This document shows positions 23,875 through 32,923 of a stretch of 42,209 bases of DNA, in pieces. A program made the translations under genes and the position numbers. Source of the stretch: DASUBN01 sp050261675 (lineage in GTDB: Bacteria; Pseudomonadota; Gammaproteobacteria; Natronospirales; REEB76); NCBI GenBank assembly GCA_050261675.1, contig JBLNDO010000074.1, forward strand, positions 1 through 42,209, written 5' to 3'. How positions within the stretch are numbered: position 1 is the stretch's first letter; every line of letters begins with the position of its first letter. Under the pieces are notes generated by a model, which was not told the DNA's origin, ran no database searches, and saw only the letters and a list, made by a program, of their open reading frames with translations.

Positions 23875-24571
23875 AGCTGCGCATGCCACGACAAGCGACG
23901 CCGCCATGTTGCGTTGCGCGGATTTGGTGAAGCATTTCCGGGAACCCGACTACACGGTGGAAGTGCTGAATGGGGTCAGCTTGTCGGTGGCGCCGGGCGA
24001 AAGGGTGGCGGTGGTGGGGGCCTCGGGCTCCGGCAAGAGCACGCTCTTGCACCTCTTGGGCGGATTGGACACCCCCACCTCCGGCGAAGTGTATGTGGCA
24101 GGCGAGGCCATGAGCGCCATGGACGATGCCGCCCGCGGGCGCCTGCGCAACCGCTCTCTCGGTTTCGTGTACCAGTTCCATCACCTCTTGTCGGAGTTCT
24201 CGGCGCTCGAGAACGTCGCCATGCCGCTCCTGATCGGCGGCGTGGATCCCACGGAGGCCCAGAGCAGGGCGGAAGAGCTTCTGGGGCGTGTGGGCCTGAA
24301 AGAACGCCTCAGCCACCGCCCGGCAAAGCTTTCCGGCGGCGAGCGCCAGCGTGCGGCGGTGGCGCGGGCGCTGATTCACCGCCCGGCGGTGGTGCTGGCG
24401 GATGAACCCACCGGCAACCTGGATTCCCACACCGGCGAGCAGGTCTACGAGCTGATGCTGGAACTTAACCGGGAGCTGGGTACCAGCCTGGTGCTCGTCA
24501 CCCACGACCTCAAGCTCGCGGAACGCATGCAGCGGATTCTGCACCTCGAGGACGGTGTGATCTCAGCCTGA
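23867..24571 (+). CDS. lolD: Lipoprotein-releasing ABC transporter ATP-binding protein LolD
   Basis: A protein of 234 residues from ATG 23867 (MNKAAHATTSD), overlapping the permease stop. The frame is open further upstream but inside lolC. Walker A is GASGSGKSTLL, the Q-loop region is YQFHHLLSEFSALENVAMP, the signature is LSGGERQR and Walker B is VVLADEPTGNLD. The LLSEFSALENVAMPLLIGG segment is characteristic of LolD. It powers lipoprotein release by the adjacent permease. The 3' end overlaps the convergent DUF2062 gene by nine bases. Confidence 0.96.
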   Translation: MNKAAHATTSDAAMLRCADLVKHFREPDYTVEVLNGVSLSVAPGERVAVVGASGSGKSTLLHLLGGLDTPTSGEVYVAGEAMSAMDDAARGRLRNRSLGFVYQFHHLLSEFSALENVAMPLLIGGVDPTEAQSRAEELLGRVGLKERLSHRPAKLSGGERQRAAVARALIHRPAVVLADEPTGNLDSHTGEQVYELMLELNRELGTSLVLVTHDLKLAERMQRILHLEDGVISA

Positions 24572-25126
24572 GCGCTCTGCCTTCTCGCGGCGCAATTTCT
24601 GGCGCCGTAGCCAGCGGCCGCGGATGGAAAAGCGCCAGGCTAGGTCGAAGGCGGCGTAGGCCGCCACTGCGAATAGGGCTCCCTCGATCACCCCGCCCAA
24701 CAACACCGGCTCCAGGATGTGCCAGGCCTTCGACAATTCCGGCGCGAGCCAGGGGTGGACGATGGCCCCTTTGGGCTCGTCCCCGAGATGCAGCACGTCC
24801 AATACGTGTTTGCCGAGTTCGTAGGCGGCGAAATAGATGGGGCCGATGGTGAGGGGGTTGTTGATCCATACCGCGGCCAGGGCCACCGGCATGTTGATGC
24901 GCCAGTAGAGCGCGCCCAAGACCGCCATCACCATGTGCCCCGGAATGGGCAGGCAGCTGATGAAGGCGCCCAGGGCCAAGGCGCTGCAGGTACCCCGGCG
25001 GCTGATGTACCACAGCGCCGGGTCGTGCATGAGGTAATCGAAGGGCCTCAGGTACCACTTTCCGTGGAGCCGGGTATGCAGGGTTTCCTGGTCCGGCAGG
25101 AATCGGTTGAGGAACTTACGGGGCAT
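24563..25126 (-). CDS. DUF2062 family membrane protein
   Basis: A protein of 187 residues. After an N-terminal amphipathic stretch come the DUF2062 motifs GAFISCLPIPGHMVMAVLGALYWRINMPVALAAVWINNPLT and a P-I-Y segment. There are two or three transmembrane helices (about 48-85, 92-110 and 140-165) and a very basic C-terminus (RGRWLRRQKLRREKAERSG). Such proteins are widespread in Proteobacteria, often near lol or comEC genes, and their function is unknown. The gene is divergent from comEC. Confidence 0.88.
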   Translation of the reverse strand: MPRKFLNRFLPDQETLHTRLHGKWYLRPFDYLMHDPALWYISRRGTCSALALGAFISCLPIPGHMVMAVLGALYWRINMPVALAAVWINNPLTIGPIYFAAYELGKHVLDVLHLGDEPKGAIVHPWLAPELSKAWHILEPVLLGGVIEGALFAVAAYAAFDLAWRFSIRGRWLRRQKLRREKAERSG

Positions 25127-25292
25127 CGAGCCAGGACTCCGTCCGCGCCGCCGGCGGCGCCATCTTCAGTTCTCAGAGGATAGGCCGGCATGACAGGGGT
25201 TTTTATTAATCTAATATGAACTATATATAGGTCGGCCGGGGAGTGCACGGCCGGGGGGGGGTGAGGGAACCACGTGGAAACCGGCCGTCGCC

Positions 25293-27555
25293 ATGCTCGC
25301 AGGAACGCTGGCGCTGCTGGCAATGCCGGCGCTCCCATCCGCCGCATGGCTCGCAGCGACCTTGGTCCCGGCCGCACTCGCGCTTGTCTGGAAGCGCGGC
25401 CGTTGGCTGGTGTTCCTGCCCCCTCGGTTTCGCCTGGTGCTGGCTGGCGGCGGCCGGACATCTCGCGGAGCGTCTCGATCCCGCCGAGGAAGGGCAGACT
25501 CTTCCGGTCACGGGATGGGTGCACTCCCTACCGGAGAACCGCGGTCCTCTGACCGAATTCGAGTTTGCGGTGGAGACCATGGACGGCAAGCCGGCAGGCC
25601 CGCGTACGCCTTCCCTGATACGCCTCAGCCTCGCCGATGCCACGCACATGCCCAAGGCGGGAGAGCATTGGAGTTTGCAGGCTCGCCTGCGCCGTCCGCG
25701 GGGCTTCATGGACCCGGGCGGCTTCGATTACGAGGGCTGGCTGTTCCATCACGGCATCGGCGCCTCGGGTTACGTCACGGAAGCCTTACAACCATTACCG
25801 GGCGACGCACGGTTTCCCTTGCTGCGCTTGCGTAGCGGCCTGCGGGAGCGCCTGCGTGCTGCGTTGTCCGGAGACGAGTTCGCGGGCATGGCGGTGGCGC
25901 TGGCCACCGGTGACCAGGGCGGCATCGGCGAAGACCAGTGGCAGGTCCTGCAATCCACCAACACCGTGCACCTCATGGCCATCGCCGGACTGCACATCGG
26001 CACGGTGGCGGGGCTGCTGTTTTTGTTGACACGCTCCCTGTGGCGACGCAGCGCTTGGGCCTGTGCTCGCATGCCTGCGAGCATTGTGGCGACGCTCGTC
26101 TCGCTGCTCGGTGCCGCGGTGTATGCGGCGCTCGCCGGATTCACGCTGCCTACCCAGCGGGCGCTCATCATGCTCGCGGCTCTGGCCCTCGGGGTGATGA
26201 TGCGCCGGCGGTTTTTGCCGGCCGATACCCTGGGTCTCGCGCTCCTGGGCGTGCTGCTTCTGGATCCCGTGGCTGCGAGCGAGGCGAGTTTTTGGCTGTC
26301 ATTCGTCGCCGTGGCGGCGATCCTCTTCGTATACAGCGGCAGGATGCATTTGCCGCACGGCTGGCTGCGGGAACTGGTACGCAGCCAATGGGCCGTGGGC
26401 ATCGGCCTCCTACCCTTGTTGGCGTTCTTCTTCCAGCGGGCGGGTGTGATGGCGCCTGTGGCCAATCTTGTGGCGGTGCCCCTCTACAGCCTGCTGGTGG
26501 TGCCTATGACTCTCGCTGGCGCCGTCATGATCGGCGTCTGGCCGGCAGCGGGCGCCTGGGTGCTGAAGGGCGCGACCGCCGTCATGGCCCTGAGTTGGCC
26601 GTTGCTGGGCCGTCTGGCGCATTTGCCTGCCGCGTCCCTGCCGGCTCCCATGCCCGGATTGGCGATAACAGCCCTCGCTCTGCTGGGCGCCTTTTGGTTA
26701 TTGATGCCTCGCGGCGTCCCGGCACGATTCCCGGCGGTTGTGTTGCTGGTTCCGCTGTTCGTCACTCCTGGTTCCGGCATAACTGCGGGCGGATTCGATG
26801 TGACGCTCCTGGATGTGGGGCAGGGGCTTTCGGCGGTGGTGCGCACCGCGGGCCACACGCTGGTTTTCGATACCGGCCCTAGATTTCTCTCGGGCTCCGA
26901 TACGGGCTCGGAAGTCCTGGTTCCGTACCTGCAGTCCCAGGGTATAGCAGCGCCGGACCTCACCGTCCTCAGCCACGGCGACATCGACCATTCCGGAGGC
27001 CTGGCGAGCCTTAGAGAGGCCTACCCCGACATGCCGGTCATTACCAGTGCCGTGGACCGCTTTGCCGGCACCCAGCCCTGCCTGCAGGGCCAGAGCTGGG
27101 ACTGGGATGGCGTGCGCTTCGAAATCCTCTATCCGGACAAGAACACGCCCTACGAAGGCAACGATGCCTCCTGCGTTCTCAAGGTGTCGGGACCCGGCGG
27201 GACCGCGCTTCTGACCGGGGACATCATGAAGAAGGCCGAGGCGCGGATCCTCGCGCTGGAGCCTCAAGATCTGCGCAGCCAATTGCTGGTGGCTCCGCAC
27301 CATGGCAGCAATTCCTCCTCCACATCCGCTTTCGTCCCGGCGGTGGCGCCCGCCGCAGTCTGGTTCCCGGTGGGCTACCGCAACCGCTGGGATTTCCCCA
27401 AGGAGGAGGTGGTGGAGCGCTACCGGCAGGCGGGGGCCGCGCTTTCGGACAGCGCTTCCGACGGCACTCTGAGGATGCAGTTCCGCGCCGGCTCGGCGCC
27501 GGTGCTCGTCATGCGCTGGCGGCGGGACGCGACCCATCTGTGGACCGCGAAATAG
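25293..27555 (+). CDS. comEC: DNA uptake channel protein ComEC, with an apparent +1 frameshift
   Basis: ComEC forms the inner-membrane channel for single-stranded DNA in natural transformation. The frame from ATG 25293 encodes the hydrophobic N-terminus (MLAGTLALLAMPALP... to RGRWLVFLP), then turns into nonsense. The frame one base on resumes with LGFAWCWLAAAGHLAERL and runs to 27555. Reading the C5 run at 25419-25423 as C4 joins them into one protein of 753 residues, the usual length. The competence domain spans about 190-480 with many helices (GLHIGTVAGLLF, LSFVAVAAILF). The C-terminal beta-lactamase-like domain has LLDVGQGLSAVV, SHGDIDHSGG and VAPHHGSNSSS. The frameshift may be real or a sequencing error. 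The exact start is uncertain, with no good ribosome-binding site. Confidence 0.85.
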
Positions 27556-27612
27556 AGGAAAAACCCTGAAAATCCAGTATCATGCGTTAACAGGATACCG
27601 GGCGGGAGCGGC

Positions 27613-28260
27613 ATGTTCGAGATCATCAAGGCGGGCGGCTGGGTCATGGTGCCGCTCATCCTGTGTTCCATCCTGGTCGTGGGCATCATCGCCGAGCGCC
27701 TCTGGACCCTGCAGGCCAGCCGGGTGGCGCCGGAACACCTGGCCGCCCAGGTTTGGCACTGGATCCGCAACGGCGAATTCAACGAAGAGCGCATGCAGAT
27801 GCTGCGCACCGGCTCGCCCCTCGGCCGGCTCCTGGCCATCGGCATCCTGCACCGTGCCTCGGACCGGGAAGTGCTGAACGACGCCATCGCCGACGCCGGC
27901 CGGCACATCGTTCACGAACTGGACCGCTACCTAATCTCCCTGGGCAGCATCGCCACCATCTCGCCGCTCCTCGGTCTCCTCGGTACCGTACTCGGCATCA
28001 TGCATGTGTTCGCGGCCATCTCCCAGGTCGGCCTGGGCAATCCCACCGCGCTTGCGGGCGGCATCTCCCAGGCACTCATTACCACCGTGGTGGGCCTCAT
28101 GGTGGCCATCCCCGCGTACGTCGCCCACCGTTATCTCCGCGGCCGGGTGGACGAATTAGTGGTGCAGATGGAGCGCGAGACCGCGCGCCTCATGAACGCC
28201 CTACAGGGGCGGCAGGCGCCGGCGGAATGGCAGCGCCGGGGCGACCGTGAAGCTGCGTGA
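27613..28260 (+). CDS. exbB: MotA/TolQ/ExbB proton channel family protein
   Basis: A protein of 215 residues preceded by GGGAG four bases from ATG 27613. There are three transmembrane segments (about 8-30, 108-135 and 152-176). The family signature is ISPLLGLLGTVLGIMHVFAAISQVGLGNPTALAGGISQALITTVVGL. With the ExbD-like neighbour it would form a proton-driven energiser. ExbB/ExbD-like pairs directly upstream of msbA are common in Proteobacteria. The partner TonB-like protein is not encoded here. It overlaps exbD by 14 bases. Confidence 0.92.
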   Translation: MFEIIKAGGWVMVPLILCSILVVGIIAERLWTLQASRVAPEHLAAQVWHWIRNGEFNEERMQMLRTGSPLGRLLAIGILHRASDREVLNDAIADAGRHIVHELDRYLISLGSIATISPLLGLLGTVLGIMHVFAAISQVGLGNPTALAGGISQALITTVVGLMVAIPAYVAHRYLRGRVDELVVQMERETARLMNALQGRQAPAEWQRRGDREAA

Positions 28261-28672
28261 GCGCGCGCGCTGGGAAGATCCGGAGCTGAACCTCATCTCC
28301 CTGGTGGACGTGGTGCTGATGCTGCTGGTCTTTTTCATGATGACCACGCACTTCATCCAGACCACCAGCGTCATGGTGGACCTGCCCACTGCCGGCGCGC
28401 AGCCGGTCTACACCCAGGCGGAAGGCCTGGAGATCACCGTCGACGCCGAGGGGCATTTCTTCGTGAACCAGAAGGCGGTGGCAGGCACCGATCCCGCGAG
28501 CCTGCGCGACGCCATGCTGGCGGCAGCTGGCGACCGGCGTGACCAGCCGGTCATCCTGCGCGCCGACGCCCGTGCCACCCACCAGTCGGTGGTGACGGTG
28601 ATGGACGTGGCGGGGGGCTTGGGCTTCTCGCAGCTGCAGATCCTCACCACCCAATCGCGCTCGGGTCCGTAA
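28247..28672 (+). CDS. exbD: ExbD/TolR family biopolymer transport protein
   Basis: A protein of 141 residues from GTG 28247, inside the end of exbB. One N-terminal transmembrane helix (about 17-36, ISLVDVVLMLLVFFMMT) carries the conserved proton-path aspartate D21. A periplasmic domain follows (EGLEITVDAEGHFFVNQKAV, then RDQPVILRADARATHQSVVTVMDVAGGLGFSQLQILT). It pairs with the upstream ExbB-like protein. It ends three bases before msbA. Confidence 0.93.
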   Translation: MKLRERARWEDPELNLISLVDVVLMLLVFFMMTTHFIQTTSVMVDLPTAGAQPVYTQAEGLEITVDAEGHFFVNQKAVAGTDPASLRDAMLAAAGDRRDQPVILRADARATHQSVVTVMDVAGGLGFSQLQILTTQSRSGP

Positions 28673-28675
28673 GCC

Positions 28676-30427
28676 ATGGACCAGCCGCGGGTGCAGAAAA
28701 GCGTCCTCAAGACCTATCGTCGGCTCATGGGGTATGCGCTGCCTCATTGGCCGCGCTATCTCCTGGCGATGGTAGGCATGGCCATCTATGCGATGACCCA
28801 GGCGGCCTTCGCCTCGCTCATGAAGCCGCTGCTGGACCAGGGCATCCTGCTGCACGACCCGGAGACCATACGCCGCCTGCCCTTGGAAGTGGTGGGCCTG
28901 TTCCTGATGCGTGGCACTGCCGATTTCCTCGCCGCCTACAACATCAGCTGGGTGGGCCGCAGCATCATCAAGCGCCTGCGCCAGGAGACGTTCGGACAGC
29001 TCTTGCGGCTGCCCTCGCGCTACTACGACTCCATGTCCTCGGGCATGCTGCTCTCCAAGATCACCTACAACATCGAACAGGTAGCGGAAGCCACTACCAA
29101 CGCCGTCACCGTGATGGTCCGCGACGGCCTCACCATCATCGGCCTGGTGGGCGTGATGTTCTACCAGAGCTGGAAGCTCTCGCTGTTCATCCTGGTGATG
29201 GGCCCGGTAATCGCACTCCTGGTGCGCTACATCAGCGAGCGCTTTCGCCGCTACAGCCGGCGAATCCAGGACTCCATGGGAGACGTCACCAAGGTGGCGG
29301 ACGAGGTCATCACCGGCCAGCGCATCGTCAAGCTGTTCGGCGGCCGCGACCATGAGGTCAGGCGCTTCGAGCAGGTGAATGAGAAGAACCGTTACCTCAA
29401 CGTCAAACTAATGCTGGTGAACTCCGGCTCCAGTCCCATCATCCAGATGATCGCGGGCCTCGGTATCGCGCTCGTCATCGCCATGGCCTTCGGCGACAAG
29501 AGCGTCACGCCCGGTGCTTTCGTGGCCTTCCTGGGCTCGACTCTGCTGCTGCTGCCGTCTTTGAAGCACGTCACCGACGTGAACGCACCGCTGCAACGCG
29601 GCATCGCCGCGGGCCAGAGCATCTTCGAGTTACTCGACGACAAGGTGGAGGACGAGGGCGGCAGTTTTACCGTGCCAAGGGCGGAGGGCGAGCTGGAGTT
29701 CACCGGTGTCGGCTTCGCCTATACCGAAGCCAAGGGCCCGGTGCTGCAGGACATCAGCTTCAAGGCCGCGCCGGGGGAGACCGTCGCCCTGGTGGGCCGC
29801 TCCGGCAGCGGCAAGTCCACCCTGGTGAGCCTCTTGCCGCGGTTCTACGACCCCGGCAGCGGCCGGATTCTCCTGGACGGCCGGGATCTCAAGGAATACC
29901 GGCTCTCCAATCTGCGCGAGCAGATGGCTATGGTGAGCCAGGACGTGATGCTCTTCAACGACAGCATCCGCAACAATATCGCCTACGGCTCCCTGGAGAA
30001 GCACAGCGACGCAGACATCCGCGCCGCGGCGGAGGCGGCCTACGCCATGCCGTTCATCCAGCGCCTGCCCCAGGGCCTGGATACGGTGGTGGGAGACCGG
30101 GGTGTGTTGCTCTCCGGCGGCGAACGCCAGCGCATCGCCGTCGCCCGGGCGCTGCTCAAGAACGCGCCGCTCCTGATCTTGGACGAAGCCACCGCGGCCC
30201 TCGACAGCGAATCGGAGCGCCACATCCAGGCCGCGTTGGAGCAACTCATGAAGGATCGCACGACGCTGGTCATCGCCCACCGGCTCTCCACGGTGGAGCG
30301 GGCGGACCGTATCCTGGTGCTGGACCGGGGCCGCATCGTGGAGATGGGCAGGCATGCCGAACTCATCGCTAAGAACGGCCAGTACGCGGCGTTGCACCGC
30401 CTCCAGTTCCGCGACGGCGACGATTGA
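28676..30427 (+). CDS. msbA: Lipid A export ABC transporter MsbA
   Basis: A protein of 583 residues, a half-transporter that flips lipid A-core across the inner membrane. The N-terminal six-helix domain spans about 20-320 (SSGMLLSKITYNIEQVAEATTNA is a typical MsbA stretch). The nucleotide-binding domain has Walker A GRSGSGKSTLV, the Q-loop MVSQDVMLFNDSIRNNIAYG, the signature LSGGERQR, Walker B LLILDEATAALD and the switch histidine in VIAHRLST. It is followed by lpxK after four bases, the usual msbA-lpxK pairing. Confidence 0.96.
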   Translation: MDQPRVQKSVLKTYRRLMGYALPHWPRYLLAMVGMAIYAMTQAAFASLMKPLLDQGILLHDPETIRRLPLEVVGLFLMRGTADFLAAYNISWVGRSIIKRLRQETFGQLLRLPSRYYDSMSSGMLLSKITYNIEQVAEATTNAVTVMVRDGLTIIGLVGVMFYQSWKLSLFILVMGPVIALLVRYISERFRRYSRRIQDSMGDVTKVADEVITGQRIVKLFGGRDHEVRRFEQVNEKNRYLNVKLMLVNSGSSPIIQMIAGLGIALVIAMAFGDKSVTPGAFVAFLGSTLLLLPSLKHVTDVNAPLQRGIAAGQSIFELLDDKVEDEGGSFTVPRAEGELEFTGVGFAYTEAKGPVLQDISFKAAPGETVALVGRSGSGKSTLVSLLPRFYDPGSGRILLDGRDLKEYRLSNLREQMAMVSQDVMLFNDSIRNNIAYGSLEKHSDADIRAAAEAAYAMPFIQRLPQGLDTVVGDRGVLLSGGERQRIAVARALLKNAPLLILDEATAALDSESERHIQAALEQLMKDRTTLVIAHRLSTVERADRILVLDRGRIVEMGRHAELIAKNGQYAALHRLQFRDGDD

Positions 30428-30431
30428 CGCC

Positions 30432-31427
30432 ATGACGTCCTGGCTGCTGCGCCATTGGTATTCTCCTTATCCCGTCTGGTTCTTAATCCCTCTGGCCTGG
30501 CTTTTTTGGCTGTTGTCAGGCCTGCGCTGTGCCGCCTATCGGCTCGGGGTTTTCCCGACGGCTTCGTTGCCTGCGCCGGTGGTGGTGATCGGGAACATCA
30601 CCGTGGGCGGCACCGGCAAGACGCCGTTCGTTCTGTGGCTAGCCGCCGAGTTGCAGAAACGCGGGTTCAAGCCCGGCATCGTCACCCGAGGCTACGGGGG
30701 TACCGATACGAACCCAAGGCTCGTGACGGCCAATAGCCATCCCGATGAGGTCGGAGACGAGGCCGTGTTGCTGGCACGCCGTTCGGCGCTGCCGGTGGCG
30801 GCGGGGCGTGACCGCGTTGCCGCCGCACGCCTGCTGCTGGCCGCAGGTGTTGACGTTGTCCTCTCCGACGACGGTTTGCAGCATTACCGCTTGCCGCGGG
30901 TCCATGAGGTCGTGCTTCTGGACGGTACCCGTGGTCTTGGCAACCGTTGGCTTCTGCCGGCGGGCCCGCTGCGCGAGACGGAACATCGCCTCGAGACGGC
31001 GCAACAGGTGGTAATCAAGGAAACCCCAGGTGGCAGCTTCACCTGGCCGGACGCCCTGCGGATGCACCTCGCGGCCGATACGGCGGTTTCGCTTGCCGAT
31101 GGTAAACGCGTGCCCTTGGGTTCTTTTTCGGGCCAATTCGTTCATGCGGCGGCGGGCATCGGCAATCCGGACCAATTCTTCGATACCCTGCGCACCGCGG
31201 GACTGAAAGTCGACGGCAGGCCGCTGCCAGATCATGCCAAGATCACCCTGGCGGATATGAAGTTCAACGATGCGGCGCCTGTGTTCATGACCGAGAAAGA
31301 CGCCGTAAAATGCTCCGGGTTGGCCCTTACGAACCACTGGTATGTGGAAGCCAATGCCGTCTTCACTGCGCCTGATGCGGCGCGAATCATGGAGGGCATC
31401 CAGCGCAAGCTGAAGCCCCCGAGGTAG
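30432..31427 (+). CDS. lpxK: Tetraacyldisaccharide 4'-kinase
   Basis: A protein of 331 residues from ATG 30432 (MTSWLLRHWYSPYP). The open frame extends upstream inside msbA. LpxK phosphorylates the 4' position of the lipid A precursor at the inner membrane. An N-terminal membrane-anchoring segment (about 14-37, VWFLIPLAWLFWLLSGLRCAAYRLG) is followed by the Walker A GNITVGGTGKTPFV, then SRGY-like TRGYGG, DDGLQHYRLPR and LLPAGPLRE. It ends four bases before ycaR. Confidence 0.95.
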   Translation: MTSWLLRHWYSPYPVWFLIPLAWLFWLLSGLRCAAYRLGVFPTASLPAPVVVIGNITVGGTGKTPFVLWLAAELQKRGFKPGIVTRGYGGTDTNPRLVTANSHPDEVGDEAVLLARRSALPVAAGRDRVAAARLLLAAGVDVVLSDDGLQHYRLPRVHEVVLLDGTRGLGNRWLLPAGPLRETEHRLETAQQVVIKETPGGSFTWPDALRMHLAADTAVSLADGKRVPLGSFSGQFVHAAAGIGNPDQFFDTLRTAGLKVDGRPLPDHAKITLADMKFNDAAPVFMTEKDAVKCSGLALTNHWYVEANAVFTAPDAARIMEGIQRKLKPPR

Positions 31428-31431
31428 GACC

Positions 31432-31611
31432 ATGGATCCCAAGCTGCTCGACATATTGGTCTGCCCCCTCTGCAAGGGACCGTTGATCTACCGCAAGGCG
31501 GAAGCGGAACTCGTCTGCAAGCCGGACCGGCTGGCCTACCCCATCCGCGACGGCATCCCCGTGATGCTGGAAGAGGAAGCGCGGGAATTGAAGGCGGACG
31601 AGGCGATCTGA
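31432..31611 (+). CDS. ycaR: Trm112-family small protein YcaR
   Basis: A protein of 59 residues with the family start M-D-x-K-L-L-D-I-L-V-C-P-x-C-K-G-x-L and the later L-A-Y-P-I-R-D-G-I-P-V-M-L. The first cysteine pair (CPLC) is present. A single cysteine later (LVCKPDR) stands where zinc-binding relatives may have more. YcaR is encoded between lpxK and kdsB in E. coli, as here. Its function is unknown, though the fold is shared with Trm112 methyltransferase activators. The stop overlaps the kdsB start by one base. Confidence 0.93.
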   Translation: MDPKLLDILVCPLCKGPLIYRKAEAELVCKPDRLAYPIRDGIPVMLEEEARELKADEAI

Positions 31612-32372
31612 TGCGCTTCACGGTGGTCATCCCGGCCCGTTATGCTTCCCAGCGCCTGCCTGGCAAGCCGCTCGCGGATATCGCGGGCCGGCCCATGATC
31701 CTGCACGTCTGCGAGCGCGCGAAAGAGAGCGGGGCTGCTCGGGTGGTGGTGGCCACGGACGATGCCCGGGTCGAGGTCGCGTGCAAGGCGGCGGGCCTGG
31801 ACGTGGAGATGACGAATCCGAGCCATACCTCCGGTACCGACCGCATCGCCGAAGTGGCGGAACGCCGCCGCTGGGACGACGGGGAGATCGTGGTGAACCT
31901 GCAGGGAGACGAGCCCCTGATGCCGGCGGCGGACATCGAACAGGCCGCGGCCTTGCTGCATTCCCACAGCGAGGCCGAGATCAGCACCTTATGCACGCCC
32001 ATCCATTCCCTGCGGGAATTCCTGGATCCCAACGTGGTGAAAGTGGTGTCGGACCGGGAGGGCAGGGCGCTCTATTTCAGCCGCGCCCCCATCCCCTGGA
32101 ACCGGGACGGGGCCGCCGCAGGCCTCGCTTCCCAGCAGCAATTTCAGGGATCCCTGAGGCACATCGGCATCTACGGTTACCGGGTGGCTGCCCTGAAGCA
32201 CCTGGCGGCCCTGCCGCCCACGGAGCTGGAGCAGATGGAAAAGCTGGAACAGCTGCGGGCGCTTGCGGCCGGCATGGTCATCGCCGTGGACGTGGCTCGT
32301 GAAGTGCCAGGCCCCAGCGTCGACACCCCGGAAGATCTGCAACGTGTCGCGGGACTGCTGCACGGCCGCTGA
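31611..32372 (+). CDS. kdsB: 3-deoxy-manno-octulosonate cytidylyltransferase
   Basis: A protein of 253 residues that activates Kdo to CMP-Kdo for lipopolysaccharide core assembly. The nucleotide-binding start VVIPARYASQRLPGKPLADIAGRPMI is characteristic. VVATDD, the SGTDRIAEV block, NLQGDEPLMP, YFSRAPIPWNRDG and HIGIYGYR follow in order. ATG 31611 overlaps the ycaR stop. It ends one base before the phosphatase gene. Confidence 0.97.
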   Translation: MRFTVVIPARYASQRLPGKPLADIAGRPMILHVCERAKESGAARVVVATDDARVEVACKAAGLDVEMTNPSHTSGTDRIAEVAERRRWDDGEIVVNLQGDEPLMPAADIEQAAALLHSHSEAEISTLCTPIHSLREFLDPNVVKVVSDREGRALYFSRAPIPWNRDGAAAGLASQQQFQGSLRHIGIYGYRVAALKHLAALPPTELEQMEKLEQLRALAAGMVIAVDVAREVPGPSVDTPEDLQRVAGLLHGR

Positions 32373-32373
32373 T

Positions 32374-32868
32374 ATGTCGCGACGGAATCCGGTCGGGATC
32401 TTGTTCGTCTGCATGGGCAACATCTGCCGTTCACCCACGGCGGAAGGCATGTTCCGCAAGATTCATGGGGAGCTTGCTCCACATATTCCGCTGGAAGTGG
32501 ATTCCGCGGGGACTCATGCGTACCACATCGGTGAGCCGCCCGATCCGCGCTCCCAGGCGGCCGCCCTGACGCGGGGCATCGATATTTCGGGGCACCGGGG
32601 ACGACAGGTGGAGGCGGGTGACTTCCTGGTTTTCGATTATGTGCTGGCCATGGACTATGGCAATCTCAGGCGGTTGCAAGGCCTGAAACCCCGGGATTCG
32701 CGCGCGGAACTGCGGCTTTTCCTCGAATACGCCCCTGAACTGGCTCACAAGGAAGTACCCGATCCCTATTACGGCGGGTCGGGCGGTTTCGAGCATGTGC
32801 TGGATCTCGCGGAGGTCGCGAGTCACGGATTGCTGGAAGACATCCTCAAGCGGCATATGCGCAAATAA
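32374..32868 (+). CDS. Low-molecular-weight protein tyrosine phosphatase
   Basis: A protein of 164 residues from ATG 32374. The P-loop CMGNICRS contains nucleophile C13 and R19 (C-x5-R-S). The general-acid loop is VPDPYYGGSGGFEHVLDL. Relatives (Wzb, Etp, YfkJ-type) dephosphorylate tyrosine kinases involved in polysaccharide export, or small substrates. No tyrosine kinase gene is near. It is the last gene of the exbB-to-kdsB run, and a bidirectional terminator follows its stop. Confidence 0.93.
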   Translation: MSRRNPVGILFVCMGNICRSPTAEGMFRKIHGELAPHIPLEVDSAGTHAYHIGEPPDPRSQAAALTRGIDISGHRGRQVEAGDFLVFDYVLAMDYGNLRRLQGLKPRDSRAELRLFLEYAPELAHKEVPDPYYGGSGGFEHVLDLAEVASHGLLEDILKRHMRK

Positions 32869-32898
32869 AAAAGCGCCCGGGCAAGTCCCGGGCGCTTT
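32867..32898. terminator. Bidirectional terminator between the phosphatase gene and rne
   Basis: AAAGCGCCCGGG (32870-32881) pairs perfectly with CCCGGGCGCTTT (32887-32898) around a 5-base loop. On the - strand the stem is followed by six Us (AAAAAA at 32867-32872), so it should end rne transcripts efficiently. On the + strand the T tract is short (TTTGCTCT) and the effect probably weaker. Confidence 0.82.
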
Positions 32899-32923
32899 GC
32901 TCTGCGTCTACGTCCGTTACAGG

